64,000 nt of DNA from assembly GCA_963920765.1 (NCBI GenBank), contig OY987250.1:14686409-14750408 (forward strand). Direction: 5' to 3'. This DNA is from Ulota crispa (taxonomy: Eukaryota; Streptophyta; Bryopsida; Orthotrichales; Orthotrichaceae). The position numbers were made by a program, and so were the translations under genes. The notes beneath the pieces were generated by a model. That model made no database searches. It was given only the letters and a program-made list of their open reading frames with translations, and had not been told where the DNA came from. Shown here piece after piece: positions 53,166 through 64,000 of the stretch. The first letter of the stretch is position 1; every line of letters begins with the position of its first letter.

Positions 53166-55639
53166 ATGATGTCGATTCTGCTTGGATCCCTATTAAATTC
53201 ACACTTTGTTTTTTGGTCACAGGAATCGCAGGAGTTTGATCGGCAGGCAATAGTTCCACAATCCTTTTCGGGTTCTGTTTTCTGGGATGGATTGTATGTA
53301 GCGGCGCCAAAATTCGTCTCATCGTCTGAAAGGGTAGCTCAGGAATTCGCATCCCTTAGTTGTAGTCGCGCATTGTTTTCTGGAGTTAGGGTTAGGGGTT
53401 TAGGTCGAACTGCGAGGGGGTTTTCGAGTACAAGTGTACAGCAGCAGGTGGATGTGAAATGTTGGTCGTGCGAGGAAAAATCTGCCAAGTCTCCGTTTTT
53501 CGTTTGTCCTTCGTGCAGGGCGATCCAACCGTTGGATCAAGATGCCGATTTCTTTAAACTCCTGTCTGTGTAAGTCTTTCATTTTGCAAATTTGTTTGTG
53601 TACTTTTCCCGAATCCTTAAAAAGTCTTTGATTTATCTTATAGAAGTATCTGTGGCTTAGATTTATCCTTATGTATATTGTTTTACGGAATACAGGTTTT
53701 GGATGATACTTGCATTGGAATAGTTGATCTTTTCAATCCACGGGAAAGGGAAGAACGCAAAATGGGCTTCATGGAAAGATTACGATGGAAAATGACAAGT
53801 ATGCAACTTACGTAGAAGTGTGTTTGAGGTGAAACAGGGACAGAAGCTATATACAGGATTCTAAGGTTCTGGAAAAAAATTACAAGCAACTTCAGAAATT
53901 CTTGCACCCTGATCTGTCAAGCGGGAAATCAGAGGTTTGTTGCCCTTCCTTTATGCGTTAGTGATGACCATTGTTTATCACTTGAGTGACTCTTCAGTTT
54001 ATCATCAAGGCTCTATTTCACCTCTAGAGGACAAAGTGTTCATGTTTTTGAAATGGCCAATTTGAGTTTATCATAATTTGAAAGCACAAATTATATTACT
54101 TACATATCAGTCAAATTTGTATGAGATTGAACAAAAGAAAAATCCACAGGTGAATTATCCTTTGAATGTGCTGCCCAATTCGAGCCGCTTGGTCCTTTAG
54201 GAAATTAGATTTGTTCATTAAATTTTTCTTCTAATTTTGCAGAGAGAGCAAGGCTATGCTGCTGATCAGTCTGCTCAAGTGATCAAGGCCTACTATACTC
54301 TCTTGGGGCCCTTGTCTCGTGCTCAGTACATGGTGAGTTCATTCTAAACCTGAGGCTCATAGTAGCTCTCTCATCCATTTTCCTTTATACAATTCGCGTT
54401 TAAACAAGCAATTCCCTAATTTTTGCACTTGACCAAGTGCTCTTTGCTTTTGAAATTGTTTTGCACAAACAAGCGTGAGATTTGTAAAACATCTGAAAAC
54501 CTAGGCGGTTTCTTTTTCTTTTTCTTTTAGTTCAGCTGAAGCTCTAATTCAATTTGGTGGGTTGTGTGGATGTTACAAATTCTGTCCTAATGAGGGCAAA
54601 ACAAAGAATATAGATTAATGAATAAGAAATACTCATGACTCGCAGTATTCGTTGCTGCTGGACAGTTGCAATTGAACGGTGTGAACGTGGATGAGGAAGG
54701 CACAATTGATGATCCTGAACTGCTCATGGAGGTACTTATTCTAATCATTTCATTACTACAGTTATTTCGTTTATGTTATGCTCTGGTCTTTCCAGTAAAA
54801 GGCATATATATCTAGGAGGTATTGCGATTCGAGCTGAGTGACTGCAACATAACCTCTATTTGTGTCTCTTTGCAGAATGCTTTACACAATATCGCAGCTT
54901 TTTTTTACCTCACTCATATCTGCTGCACATTCTTGTTTTTATGTACAGATTATGGAGCTGCGAGAAGAAGTTGAAGAAGCAACGGATGCCGAGAAGCTTA
55001 TCAACTTAAAAGAGGAGGTACGCTTATTCGTCTCTATCTCTTGCGTTTTGATTATGTTGGAACCCTTTTCCGCGGCTTTGAGTGATTTCCTTTACTAAAA
55101 TGGAGATTTTATAATATCTGTTGGATTTGTTTCTAAAAAGGATTTTAAGTCACCAAAGCATGTATTGTTTGGATACTATATAAACAAATTATGAATTATT
55201 GAAGCAATAGGGTTCCAATCCCAAGCTTGACTAATTTTGAACCATGAATGTTGTATATATGATGCATCTCATGGAAACGTCTTTTGTTGTGGTAGACCTT
55301 AAAAGTATCTCATTTCTTAGAAGTCTTGTGTTGGCACAATACTCGTATCGTAAATGGGTGACCATTTTAAAGGGACCGGTTCAAAGGGTTTGGTTTATTA
55401 ATTATGTGAAGAATCTTGTTTAGGCTTGTGATGTGTTTAGTACAAACTTGTTGTGGCCTTATAGTCCAGCTAATTTAGTAATTTTTTTTGTTTTGATGCA
55501 GAACAAGAAGAAAATGCTCGAGTGTGAGAACTCTTTGAAGGGGGTGTTTGAAAGTGGGGCTATTTCAAATGCTGTTCCGCTTGTGCAACGCATGACTTAC
55601 TATTATAAGATAATTGAAGAGATTACTAGAAAGCAGTAG
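53166..55639 (+). CDS. HSCB: HSCB, mitochondrial Fe-S cluster J-domain co-chaperone (6 exons, 287 aa)
   Basis: HSCB delivers the ISCU-bound Fe-S cluster to its Hsp70 partner and stimulates its ATPase. Exons: 53166-53569, 53838-53934, 54243-54332, 54666-54731, 54949-55017 and 55502-55639; all phases fit (287 residues). The N-terminus is Arg/Ser/Phe-rich (RGLGRTARGFSSTS), fitting a mitochondrial transit peptide. Then comes the CxxC...CxxC metal-binding module typical of plant and animal HSCB (CWSCEEKSAKSPFFVCPSC), the J domain with HPD (KFLHPDLSSGKSE), and the HSCB C-terminal helices (GVNVDEEGTIDDPELLMEIM, VFESGAISNAVPLVQRMTYY). The only in-frame ATGs (53166, 53169) lie within or at the edge of the inverted-duplication arm, so the true 5' end may be spliced from the copied exons at 52132-52723 onto the acceptor at 53222. 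Confidence 0.9.
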
Positions 55640-56631
55640 TCTGTTATTTTACTTCTTACTAGAGGAATGACCTTCTCAATCTTACTAACAAACCTTGAGA
55701 ATATGATCTTTTGCAAATGAAACTGAGTGCTAGCTAAGAGCAAAGAACATTGCATGTTATTATGAGCACACCTAATTGCTGCTGCTCTTTGAGCGTAGTT
55801 TCTACCATTCAGATGGGCAGATTTTTTTGAACTGTCTTTGTTTGCAGAGTAAGCAGGATTCAAACACATCAAAAGAAGTTACAATTATTCAAAGTTTCAT
55901 TTTATTATTATGTAAAATTGTCATGAGTTTTGACGTCAGGGTAAGGTGCATTCTCAGAATCGACACGTACTCTTTGTGCGAGATTTGGGAGTCTCATTTG
56001 GATAGGTTTTGCAATTACGTTTGGTTACTTTGGAAAAGAAGAGTTTGAATGTGGATTTTGAAACTTGTATTGTCTGCATTTCTGCAATGTTGTCAAAAGA
56101 ATTGATACCAGACCAAATAACCAAATAACTTTACTTTCTTCATTTTCAAAGGTGGTCAAACACACAATGTTTTGAAAAATGTATATTATTGTGGCCTCTT
56201 ATTCCTTCAGCCAACCGTGTCTATAAAATAAAACATAGGAAACAAATGCTTGAAAATCTGAACTTCTTGGTGTACCAAGTATTACTGTCATTTTATTGAA
56301 AGTTAAAATGCAAGATGTTTTGCATGGTGTAGCTCTTTGATAATGTCTCTCATTTTAAACACCTAAAAAAAGCTGTTTATTTTATCAAATCTAGTCGCAA
56401 AATCTTTTTTCTATTGTAATGGGGGAGGACAAAGATTGGGAACACCTTATTATTCCATTCAAAGAACTTTGCATTACATAGAATATAATTGACATTTTAT
56501 TATTTGATATCATTGGTGTTTAATTCTTATGCAATCCCCATTTACCATACCAAATTTCAATTCCCAAAAACCAAGCCCCTATTTTCAAGTCAACCCTTAA
56601 ACGCCGGGTTGGTCATTGCGACTGGCTCGGC
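55640..56631. other. HSCB downstream region with a foldback-element fragment
   Basis: Bases 56435-56600 match the arm of the Stowaway-like element at 27770-27900 in diverged form (ATTCAAAGAACTTTGCATT, ATCCCCATTTACCATACCAA). The 90-codon frame at 55776-56048 is not recognised and lies in the expected 3' UTR. Confidence 0.4.
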
Positions 56632-57042
56632 TAAGGTAAACACACCGTTTTCCAAGCATCTCCCAATTTTGATCCCTATTTTTTGGGGCTACTCCACTCA
56701 CTATTGAACCCGAAGTGGAGTAGTGAATGCCTCTTGCACAAGCAAATTCTGCCACATGTTAGGTGCTAAGTTACTTTGAGATGGTTGGGATTGGGACCCT
56801 CAAGTGTCATTATAGGAACACATCCAAGTAGTTTCAAGGGTAGTCTAGAGTTGCTAACAAGGATCCTATGAGCTGCAACTTTGCCCTTCAATATAAAATA
56901 ATCTACAATATGTTTTTCCACCTAAATTACATTCCATGATAGCTTGTTGAAAGCTATACCTTGTTGATTTGTTTCTTGAATTCTCCGAGACCTTCAGGTA
57001 CCCCAAACCCTTAAACAGTTGGGTATGGGTGTGTTTACCTTA
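56632..57042. mobile_element. TIR element, TAAGGT...ACCTTA family (411 bp)
   Basis: Begins TAAGGTAAACACACC and ends GGTGTGTTTACCTTA, a perfect 15-base inverted repeat. Length and outer TIR match the elements at 9891, 20087 and 26368, though the inner TIR sequence differs. Confidence 0.72.
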
Positions 57043-57970
57043 ATTGAACTGGTTTTGCATTTGAACTCTTGACTCACCTTGATTTTGGGTTTTGACTTGA
57101 GCCCACAATTCACCCTCTGAAACTGAAGAGCTTCTTTTTGGCAAATTTTTGCCTAATTCTTACCTCGAATTGCCCCTTGCAACCTATACACTAAAAAATT
57201 TGTGAGAAACATTGGATGAAATAGCCTAGTTCCTCCATACTCAAACATCATGTTCTCCACATTTTGGATGAAAGTAACTTGTATTAATAATCTTATTGGA
57301 CGAACATGTGCAAATCATTCATTCATTCTAGTTTAAGCCAATTTTTCTTTACTAGCGTGCATTTTGGGGTGCAAGTCTGTCTACCTTGAGAAAAATAAAA
57401 AAAAGAAAACCATGTTTGAAACTCTCTGGTTTGTTTCCGAACGTCTGCTTGGCACAGGAATTTAGAGCTGAAGAATCTCTTATAACTTATCTGTCGGCCT
57501 CTTGCATTGCTTCGAAATCAGGTTGCCCAAATTGCCTTCGTCTGTTTGTGGAGCACAACACTAATTTTCAATGCTTTGAAAAGCAAAAGTGTAGTTTTAT
57601 AATACAACCGAAATAAAACTCACTATTTGCTTCTACATCAAAATTTTAAAAAATGTAAAATTAAATACACTTAAAATAAAGTAAAAGCAAAAGAAAGTAA
57701 AAGAACAAAAGAAAAAGTTTTAAAATTTATTATATAAAGGAAGGATGTATATATATATACATATAGTATATATAAGGAATTGATATACACCCGAGGTTTG
57801 TTATATGTACATCAAGGGTATATTTTGAAACCTCTGCCGATTTTATTTTTTTTTACAGTTCTCAAGGTTTGGAGGAGTTAGGGATTTCCCTCCGATTGCT
57901 TGCTTACATTTAGGGTTTCCCTTCGATTGCTTGCATTTAGGGTTCCACCGCTGCTTCAACCAAAAAGGTC
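57043..57970. promoter_or_regulatory. Upstream region of the DEAH helicase copy
   Basis: Bases 57120-57370 are a reverse copy of the dispersed repeat at 26040-26290. At 57878-57945 a short tandem duplication contains ATTTAGGGTTTCCC and ATTTAGGGTT, telo-box type motifs usual in plant housekeeping promoters. The frame at 57386-57616 is not recognised. A TATAAG-rich stretch lies near 57768-57775. Promoter function is inferred from these motifs. Confidence 0.35.
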
Positions 57971-60481
57971 ATGGACAAGTTCATTAAGCTCACAACGCAC
58001 CCAAAATCTGAGGAAGCGACAAGAAGACGACATCGTGAAGCTGCTCTGGAGCTGAGAAACATTTCCAGAGAAGAATATCTGAATAAAAGAAAAGCGAAAA
58101 AACTGCAGGAGTTGGAGGATGAGTTGATTGACAAAGAGCGTTTTTTTGGAGGAATGGAATTGACAGTTAAAGAGCAAGCGGAGTTCAAATACAAGAGGGA
58201 GGTTTATGAGCTTGCAAAGACACTTGCCAAAATTGAGGATGACGGCAATATGGTTAGGTGTGTGATACTTGATGCATCATATGACACGGCAGCAAAATCT
58301 CTGGAACGGGATGGTGATAAGGAGAGAGTTGCAGATCACTTTGCGGGACAAGATGCGTGGGAGAAACATCAAGTAGGCAAAGCAACATTGAAATTTGGAG
58401 CTGGTAACATAAAAAAGGGGGAGGAGTATGAATATGTTTATGAGGATCAGATTGAGTTTATTCAGGCTGGTAGAGATGGGGTTGATGAGGATCATGCAGA
58501 GTACAAACTAAACCCCAGAAAATCAGCCAAAACTAAGGTTGGAAAATTAGGGTTAGGGTTAGGGTTACTGGAGGAGCGGAAGTGTTTGCCCATCTTTGCT
58601 TACCGAGAGGAGCTGTTGGATGCGATCAAGGAGCATCAGATTCTTGTGATAGAAGGGGAGACGGGATGTGGAAAAACCACACAGATTCCACAGTATTTGC
58701 ATGAAGCAGGGTACAGCAAGCATGGGAAGAAGATTGGTTGCACACAACCGAGGAGAGTTGCAGCAATGAGTGTTGCTGCACGAGTGGCTCAAGAAATGGG
58801 AGTGAAGCTTGGCCGTGAAGTGGGGTATTCAATTCGTTTTGAGGATTGCACGTCAAGCACCACGGTGTTGAAGTACATGACAGATGGAATGCTTCTAAGG
58901 GAGTTTTTGGGTGAGCCAGATCTTGCAAGCTACAGCATTATCATGCTTGATGAAGCTCATGAACGAACGTTATCAACTGATGTTTTGTTTGGTTTGGTGA
59001 AGGATATTACCAGATCTCGGCCAGATTTCAAGCTGCTAATCTCAAGTGCAACTCTTGATGCACAAAAATTCTTTGATTATTTTGATGGAGCCCCTATTTT
59101 TCGGATTCCAAGGCGACGTTTTCTAGTGGACATTTTGTATGCAAAAGCTCCAGAAGCGGATCCTTTGGAGGCGGCTTTAGGGACAGTCGTGCAAATTCAT
59201 GTGACGCAGCCACCGGGGGATGTGTTGGTGTTCCTCACTAGTCGAGAGGAGATTGAGACGGCAGAGGAGATTTTGAAGCACCGAATACAACGTTTGGGCT
59301 CCAAAGTAGCAGAGTTGATTATATGCCCTATTTATGCAAATCTTCCACCGGATGTGTAAGCAAAGGTGTTTGAGGAGACACCGAAAGGGGTACGGAAGGT
59401 GGTTCTAGCTACAAACATAGCAGAGACGTGAGTGACAATTGATGATATCAAGTACGTGATTGATCCTGGCTTTTGTAAACAAAAATGCTACAGCCCTCGG
59501 ATTGGAATGGAGTCTTTGGTTGTCACTCCTATTTCACGAGCAGCAGCTCAACAACGTGTAGGTCGAGCTGGGCGTACTTCTCCTAGGAAATGCTTTCGTT
59601 TATATACTGCATGGGCGTTTTACAATGAAATGGAGGAGAACACGGTTCCCGAGATCCAGAGGACAAACTTGGGGAATGTGGTACTTTTGTTGAAGAGTAT
59701 AGGCATTAATGATATCCTAAACTTTGACTTCATGGATCCTCCTCCGGTAGAGACTCTAATGAAGGCTTTGGAGCAGCTATATGCACTTGGTGCATTGAAT
59801 TACCGAGGAGAATTGACAAAAATGGGCACACGTATGGCGGAGTTTCCACTTGACCCCATGCTTTCCAAGATGTTGGTTGCTTCTGAGAAGTATGAATGCT
59901 CGGAGGAGATTGTTACCATCTGTGCCATGTTGTCTGTGGGAAACTCTGTTTTTTACCGCCCTAAGGACAAGCGAGTGCATGCTGATAATGCACATATGAT
60001 TTTTCATGCAAGGAATGTGGGAGATCATATTGCTCTTATGAAGGTTTATGATTCTTGGAAGGAGACGAACTATTCCACTCGGTGGTGTTACGAGAATTAC
60101 ATCCAGGTGCGAAGTTTGAAGCGAGCTCGTGATATTCGTGACCAATTGGTAGGTCTTTTAGAGAGGGTGGAGATTGAGGTTACTTCTAATCCTACTAAAC
60201 TTGATAACATTCGGAAGGCCATCACGTCTGGTTTTTTCTATCATACAGCAAAGTTGCAGAAATTTGGAAGCTATCGCACCATAAAGAATGCACAGATAGC
60301 AAACATACATCCAAGTTCAGGCCTTGCTGAGGATTTACCAAGACGGGTTGTGTACCATGAGTTAGTGTTGACATCAAAGGAGTACATGCAACATGTCATT
60401 GAGATCAAGCCAAAGTGGTTAGTGGAGATTGCACCTCACTACTACAAGTTGACAGATAATGGAGGTCGCAAAATGCTTTAA
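57971..60481 (+). pseudogene. DEAH-box splicing helicase (PRP2/DHX16 type), intronless with two in-frame stops
   Basis: The parent family is the DEAH/RHA helicase PRP2/DHX16, which activates the spliceosome before the first splicing step. From [11 protein letters not shown] the frame covers 836 codons without an intron. Motif [10 protein letters not shown] (about residue 228), DEAH (327), SAT (359), [14 protein letters not shown] (about 528), then winged-helix, ratchet and OB regions to [12 protein letters not shown] are present. The N-terminal roughly 200 residues of the usual 1,040 are missing or beyond recognition. In-frame TAA (59357-59359, just before AKVFEETPKG) and TGA (59429-59431, within motif V, AET-stop-VTID) interrupt it. 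The family's G in PGRR is R. Three TTAGGG units (58547-58566) are embedded in the linker. It looks like a retrocopy, long kept under constraint. Confidence 0.82.
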
Positions 60482-62396
60482 AGGCAAAGGAAGAGCTAAA
60501 CTCAACTTGCTAGGTGTTGGAACCAGTCGATTTTTTCAGGATGGCACTGCAAGATAATGAATTTTGTTCATGCTGGTTTTGTTTTCAAAGTGCAGAAAAG
60601 AGTACTAGTAGACGGCAGTAATTCTGACTATTAGTGGAGGTGGCTGGTTTCAGCTTCTTAAATATTAATAGTATGTACTCTATATATTCTAAATCTCTCA
60701 CATATTTAGAGTTTGTGCTACAGAGCTCCTTTAGGAGGAAAATGCAGCATATAGCAGGATTTCTTCCTCTAGGATTCCGTTGCTTTAAAAAGCCTTGAAC
60801 CTCTCAACGATCTCGTTTTCGGAGCAGTCAAGTTCGTCAGGTTTGTAACATTTCTGTATCAGTCAGCTTTTTGTTTTTTTCTTCAGGGAAACACACACAT
60901 TTTCAATCCAATCTTAAACCCTAAATTTTCACGAGGATTTTTTATCCGTATGCTCGTAATGGGAAGAAACAAGATACACAGGAGGAAGTGCTCACGTGGT
61001 TTAGGTCTTGACAGAAGTTGTTATATATATTAAAAAAATTTGCCATGCATGCACCTTCTTACTGTTGTATGTGACATGTCAGTTGAGAAACTACAGATTA
61101 GGCGGAAGATGAGAGCCAGAGCACTTTCATCAGGAAAAAAGAAGATCCTGAAGGCCCCCAAGTTCGATCTCATGAAGTTGGATGGAGGTAAAAAAAGAGG
61201 AGATATCCTCGTTAAATTAGCCATGATACACTCATTTCACCTCAAGGTTTAAAATTCTAATAGTCAGAATTTTAGTGTATAAAATAAACGAGTCCAATGA
61301 TTCATGTACTTAGTTCATAACTGAGGAAAATCAGTTTTAGAACTAGTGCTTTGCCTCTTCTTCTATTTGTTTTTAAAGTTCATATTGTACACCACTGGGC
61401 TGATTTTGTATTGCAAGTCCTACTATTGCATTTAGCATTGGCCTTTCTAAATTGAAACACATTTTCTTTATTTTCAGGTCCAGATGTCCAAGCCCTTTGG
61501 ATGAAAAGCAACTCTCTACATTTACCTTCCCCCTTCAAATAAGCCATATTTGAAAGAGTCTCTAAACCTTCTAAAAGCTATATTTTCTTGTCATCATAGC
61601 TTATTTTATTGCTTTTGAAAGTTCCTTGACTTGTGATTGGTTGGCACTATACTTAGCAGGTTGCAATGTTGGGGATACAAGTGGCCATCCCCTCTTAAAG
61701 AGGAATTGAAAGAGGAATTGAAGGGACCTTGATAATTGCAGGGTTGCAGGAGATGCTCTAAGATTGAGAGGCGATGCTCTAAGATTGAGAGGCCCGTTGG
61801 AGATGAATCAGCACCAGAAAAGCTGCCGAGGCTGTGTCCGTGCCTGGGGCGTAGATTTTTTGTTTGCGTTTCCAGGATTAGACAGCATTACAATATTACA
61901 TGCCAATATAAAACGGTTTGGCGCTGCCTTCAGTGGTTCTGATTTTTCATGAATTCAGAAGAGTTTATCTCTTTTAAGCAAAGTTGGTGTGTTTGTGGGT
62001 GCCCTCGTGTTATAAAAGTTGTTTCAATTGGTGCAATACGCCTGTGAGACCGAAACTCCTTCACACTAATTTGGGTGAAATCACCACAAAAATGTGGCAC
62101 GTTACCTGTTTTTTTTTTTTTTGTCAAATAAGGTTTTGGTTACAGCTTTCCATTGTCTGCCCCTCGAGTACCAACTTGCAGCTTGGTGTTGGAGTCTTGT
62201 AGTGCGGTATCATTTGAGCTTCAAATCCAGTCACATTATTTGAGATAGTAACTTATTTGCATAGTGAATTTACTCAAAATTTACCCAAATTTAGTGTAAA
62301 CTTCTTTATTAGTGTGTCCAACAAATTCACCTATTGCAATTTACTATTATCGGTTTGAGATGCAGTAACTGAAATAACTTGTGTCGATTCCTTGCG
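60482..62396. other. Downstream region of the helicase copy, no further gene recognised
   Basis: No poly-A tract marking a retrocopy end was found just after the stop. The plus frame at 61040-61252 (KLQIRRKMRARALSSGKKK) is basic but unrecognised. At 61749-61791 a 21-base unit, GATGCTCTAAGATTGAGAGGC, is present twice in tandem. A 14-base T run lies at about 62108-62121. Confidence 0.35.
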
Positions 62397-62690
62397 TAAG
62401 GTAGGAGGCTCATAAACCACGCATCTAAGAGCTGTTTGCCATTTCAGGGAAGCTAAATTGCTTGAAACAATTTTCTGTAAATTTTACAATTTTCTGTAAA
62501 TTTCAGTAGGAAGAAAAATGGAATTCGCATCTAACCTAAGTTGTTTCATATTTTTTGGACCTTTGTGGAATTAGTTATGAATTTTTGAAGTTCAAATGCA
62601 GTGGTCATTAAAACCGATCACCCCTTGAGATGTACACTTTTGGTACATGAAAGAAAGAAAATGTATCTCTAGGCCATGATTGGTTTTACA
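62397..62690. repeat. Repeat of the TAAGGTAGGAGGCTCATAAACC family
   Basis: Starts TAAGGTAGGAGGCTCATAAA and matches 23011-23243 in reverse (shared TCTGTAAATTT, CTAACCTAAGTTGTTTCAT, GATGTACACTT). The right boundary, at about 62690, is approximate. Non-coding. Confidence 0.6.
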
Positions 62691-64000
62691 ACCCAGTTGG
62701 TTTATTAGCCTCTTTCCTTACTTGTTTAGGAATCAACATTGAATATGGTTCTTGTAATACCATACTTCCGTCATATTAAAGTATAGGTTCTTATTTAATT
62801 CTTAATTGTTGGGCTAGTAATTGTGGCTTGCCCCGCCTTGTAGCACTACATTCCTCTTACAAGTGACAACCCTACAGTATTGTTTCTAAAAGTTGCAAAA
62901 GTCAATAGTGCATGCTAACCTCATGGAAGGGCAATATGTGATCTCACATCATGTCTTTGAATCTTCTCATAATTTGAGTCACCTAAAAATATGAGTGTAT
63001 TTAATTGAGTTGTTTTTTGCCTTCCATGATAGACCTTGTGTTTATGATCACTATTGGAAAAAAATGAGATGAAAAACGTCTTTCTTTCGTCATATGGAAT
63101 GTTTTTTAGAGCCAAAGGACAAAAAAGGTCCTCCTTGGCATTTGGGGGTTAATAAATAGAATTAAAGACAAAGTTTGTTATTGTACCAAATATTGGACTG
63201 TGAAGCAAATTGGGGGAGGTTACATGACATTCAAAATTTGTATAAGGAAAAGATTCCAAGTGAAAATAGTGCAAAAACACATTTTGATTTTGTTAAATGA
63301 CAAAATTTTAGTAGAAGGTCCCCTCAATGCCTAAGGGAGTGCCCAAGGGAAATTTTCACTTCATTCTCATCTTGTTGCCCATCTTTTCAATGTAGAAGCT
63401 TGTCATAGGTTCTTTAGTGACACTGTTCATCACACTATTTGGTGTTAAAGAGGTGTCCTTGCAATTTAGCTTCCTCCAAAAACAATTTGAATAAGGTATG
63501 GAGGACATTAAAATTGAGTGCTAAAGCTAAATTCAGCTTGCAACTTCTCCAAAAAAAAAAGACCTTAAGATAATCAAATCTTTGCCTTCAACAAGGTTTC
63601 AATTTTTCTTGAAGTTTCCCAAAAATAGTGATTTGGTGCCTTGGGTATTTAGAGATTAATATTTCTTGTTGCAGCAGTTCAATTGGTTGTAAGTGTCATG
63701 CACTATAGCTCAAATATAGGAATTAAAACAAGCTTCCATGTTGCCCTCAAAATGAAAAACCCAAAAACAATAGTCATTTTTATAGTTCAATGTTATTTGT
63801 TTTTTCTAAGTTTTATAGTTCTGGGCACTACGCATGAAAGTTTGCTTTAAGAATGTTGCTATAATTATGATACGTCATTTATAGCTTCTATTTTTTGAAA
63901 AGATGCAAAAATTGATTTCAACCATTGATAATTCTTTATGTTATTTTTTCCACTTTACCCTTAATGTAGAAATCTTCATAGGTTTCATGCGTCTATCAAA
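62691..64000. other. AT-rich end of window with two isolated TTAA-element ends
   Basis: TTGGCATTTGGGGGTTAA (ending at 63150) and GGTGCCTTGGGTATTTAGAGATTAA (ending near 63659) both look like right ends of the 653-bp TTAA family. The second is preceded by diverged body sequence from about 63480. Matching left ends were not found. No gene was recognised. Confidence 0.45.

Larger units (their letters stand above)
51146..53186. repeat. Inverted duplication, right arm (derived copy)
   Basis: Reverse-orientation copy of 46654-48478. It starts at CTGCCACATCGGCGAAG and runs through upstream sequence, BLTP3-like exon 1 (52132-52243), intron 1, exon 2 (52635-52723) and part of intron 2, ending near 53186 where HSCB sequence takes over. 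It is about 200 bases longer than the left arm, mainly because of the insertion at about 52880-53050. Confidence 0.88.

Noticed and set aside
57971-60481. Stop-codon reassignment or introns explaining the two helicase stops
   Set aside because: GT-like bases lie near both stops, but coding similarity continues immediately on both sides, leaving no room for introns; other genes in the window use TAA, TAG and TGA as true stops.
1-64000. LTR retroelements, endogenous virus copies, tRNA or rRNA genes
   Set aside because: No reverse transcriptase, integrase, capsid or paired long terminal direct repeats were recognised; no convincing cloverleaf or rRNA core was seen by eye. A dedicated scan could still find small RNA genes.

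Overview
The window reads as nuclear DNA of a streptophyte (a land plant or close charophyte relative). The host genes are plant-type: a plant UHRF1BP1-like lipid-transfer protein, plant HSCB with its CxxC pair, plant CENP-O, and a plant TPR protein. They carry short GT-AG introns, and the AT-rich spaces between them are packed with small terminal-inverted-repeat (TIR) transposons. A piggyBac-type transposase fossil and many TTAA-bounded miniature elements are unusual for flowering plants and point towards a spore-bearing plant or alga. The species cannot be fixed from the sequence. No LTR retroelement, virus copy, rRNA, tRNA or CRISPR array was recognised.

Layout. 1-4.7 kb: repeats with a piggyBac transposase fossil and a perfect mini-CACTA hairpin. 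4.7-8.6 kb, minus strand: a possible secreted repeat/Cys-rich protein followed upstream by CENP-O (4 exons), whose first intron holds a tandem duplication. 8.6-21 kb: transposon country with a decayed PIF/Harbinger transposase and miniature elements of at least five TIR families. 21.0-24.1 kb, minus: an eight-exon TPR gene. 24-29 kb: foldback elements, including a 1.2 kb Stowaway/mariner-like element. 29.1-30.0 kb, plus: a Cactin gene reduced to its two ends, with a miniature element between them. 31.3-33.7 kb, minus: a coiled-coil protein. 33.9-34.5 kb, plus: an orphan ORF. 38.2-47.5 kb, minus: a complete 21-exon gene (about 1,296 codons) for a Chorein_N-type bridge-like lipid-transfer protein. 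46.7-53.2 kb: a large inverted duplication of that gene's 5' end. 53.2-55.6 kb, plus: HSCB in six exons. 58.0-60.5 kb, plus: an intronless DEAH-box splicing helicase copy with two in-frame stops. 60.5-64 kb: repeats.

The genes do not form one pathway. The strongest novelty is the junction near 53.18 kb. The second arm of the inverted duplication carries the promoter and first two exons of the lipid-transfer gene and runs straight into HSCB. HSCB's only in-frame ATG codons lie in duplicated sequence, and the copied exon 2 is in the right phase to splice onto an acceptor inside HSCB exon 1. This is a candidate promoter capture or gene fusion. Other points of interest are the Cactin gene hollowed out at a transposon edge, the splicing-helicase copy, and a dense, classifiable set of miniature DNA transposons.

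Exon models were built by eye from reading-frame continuity, splice signals and remembered family sequences. No alignment or database search was run.
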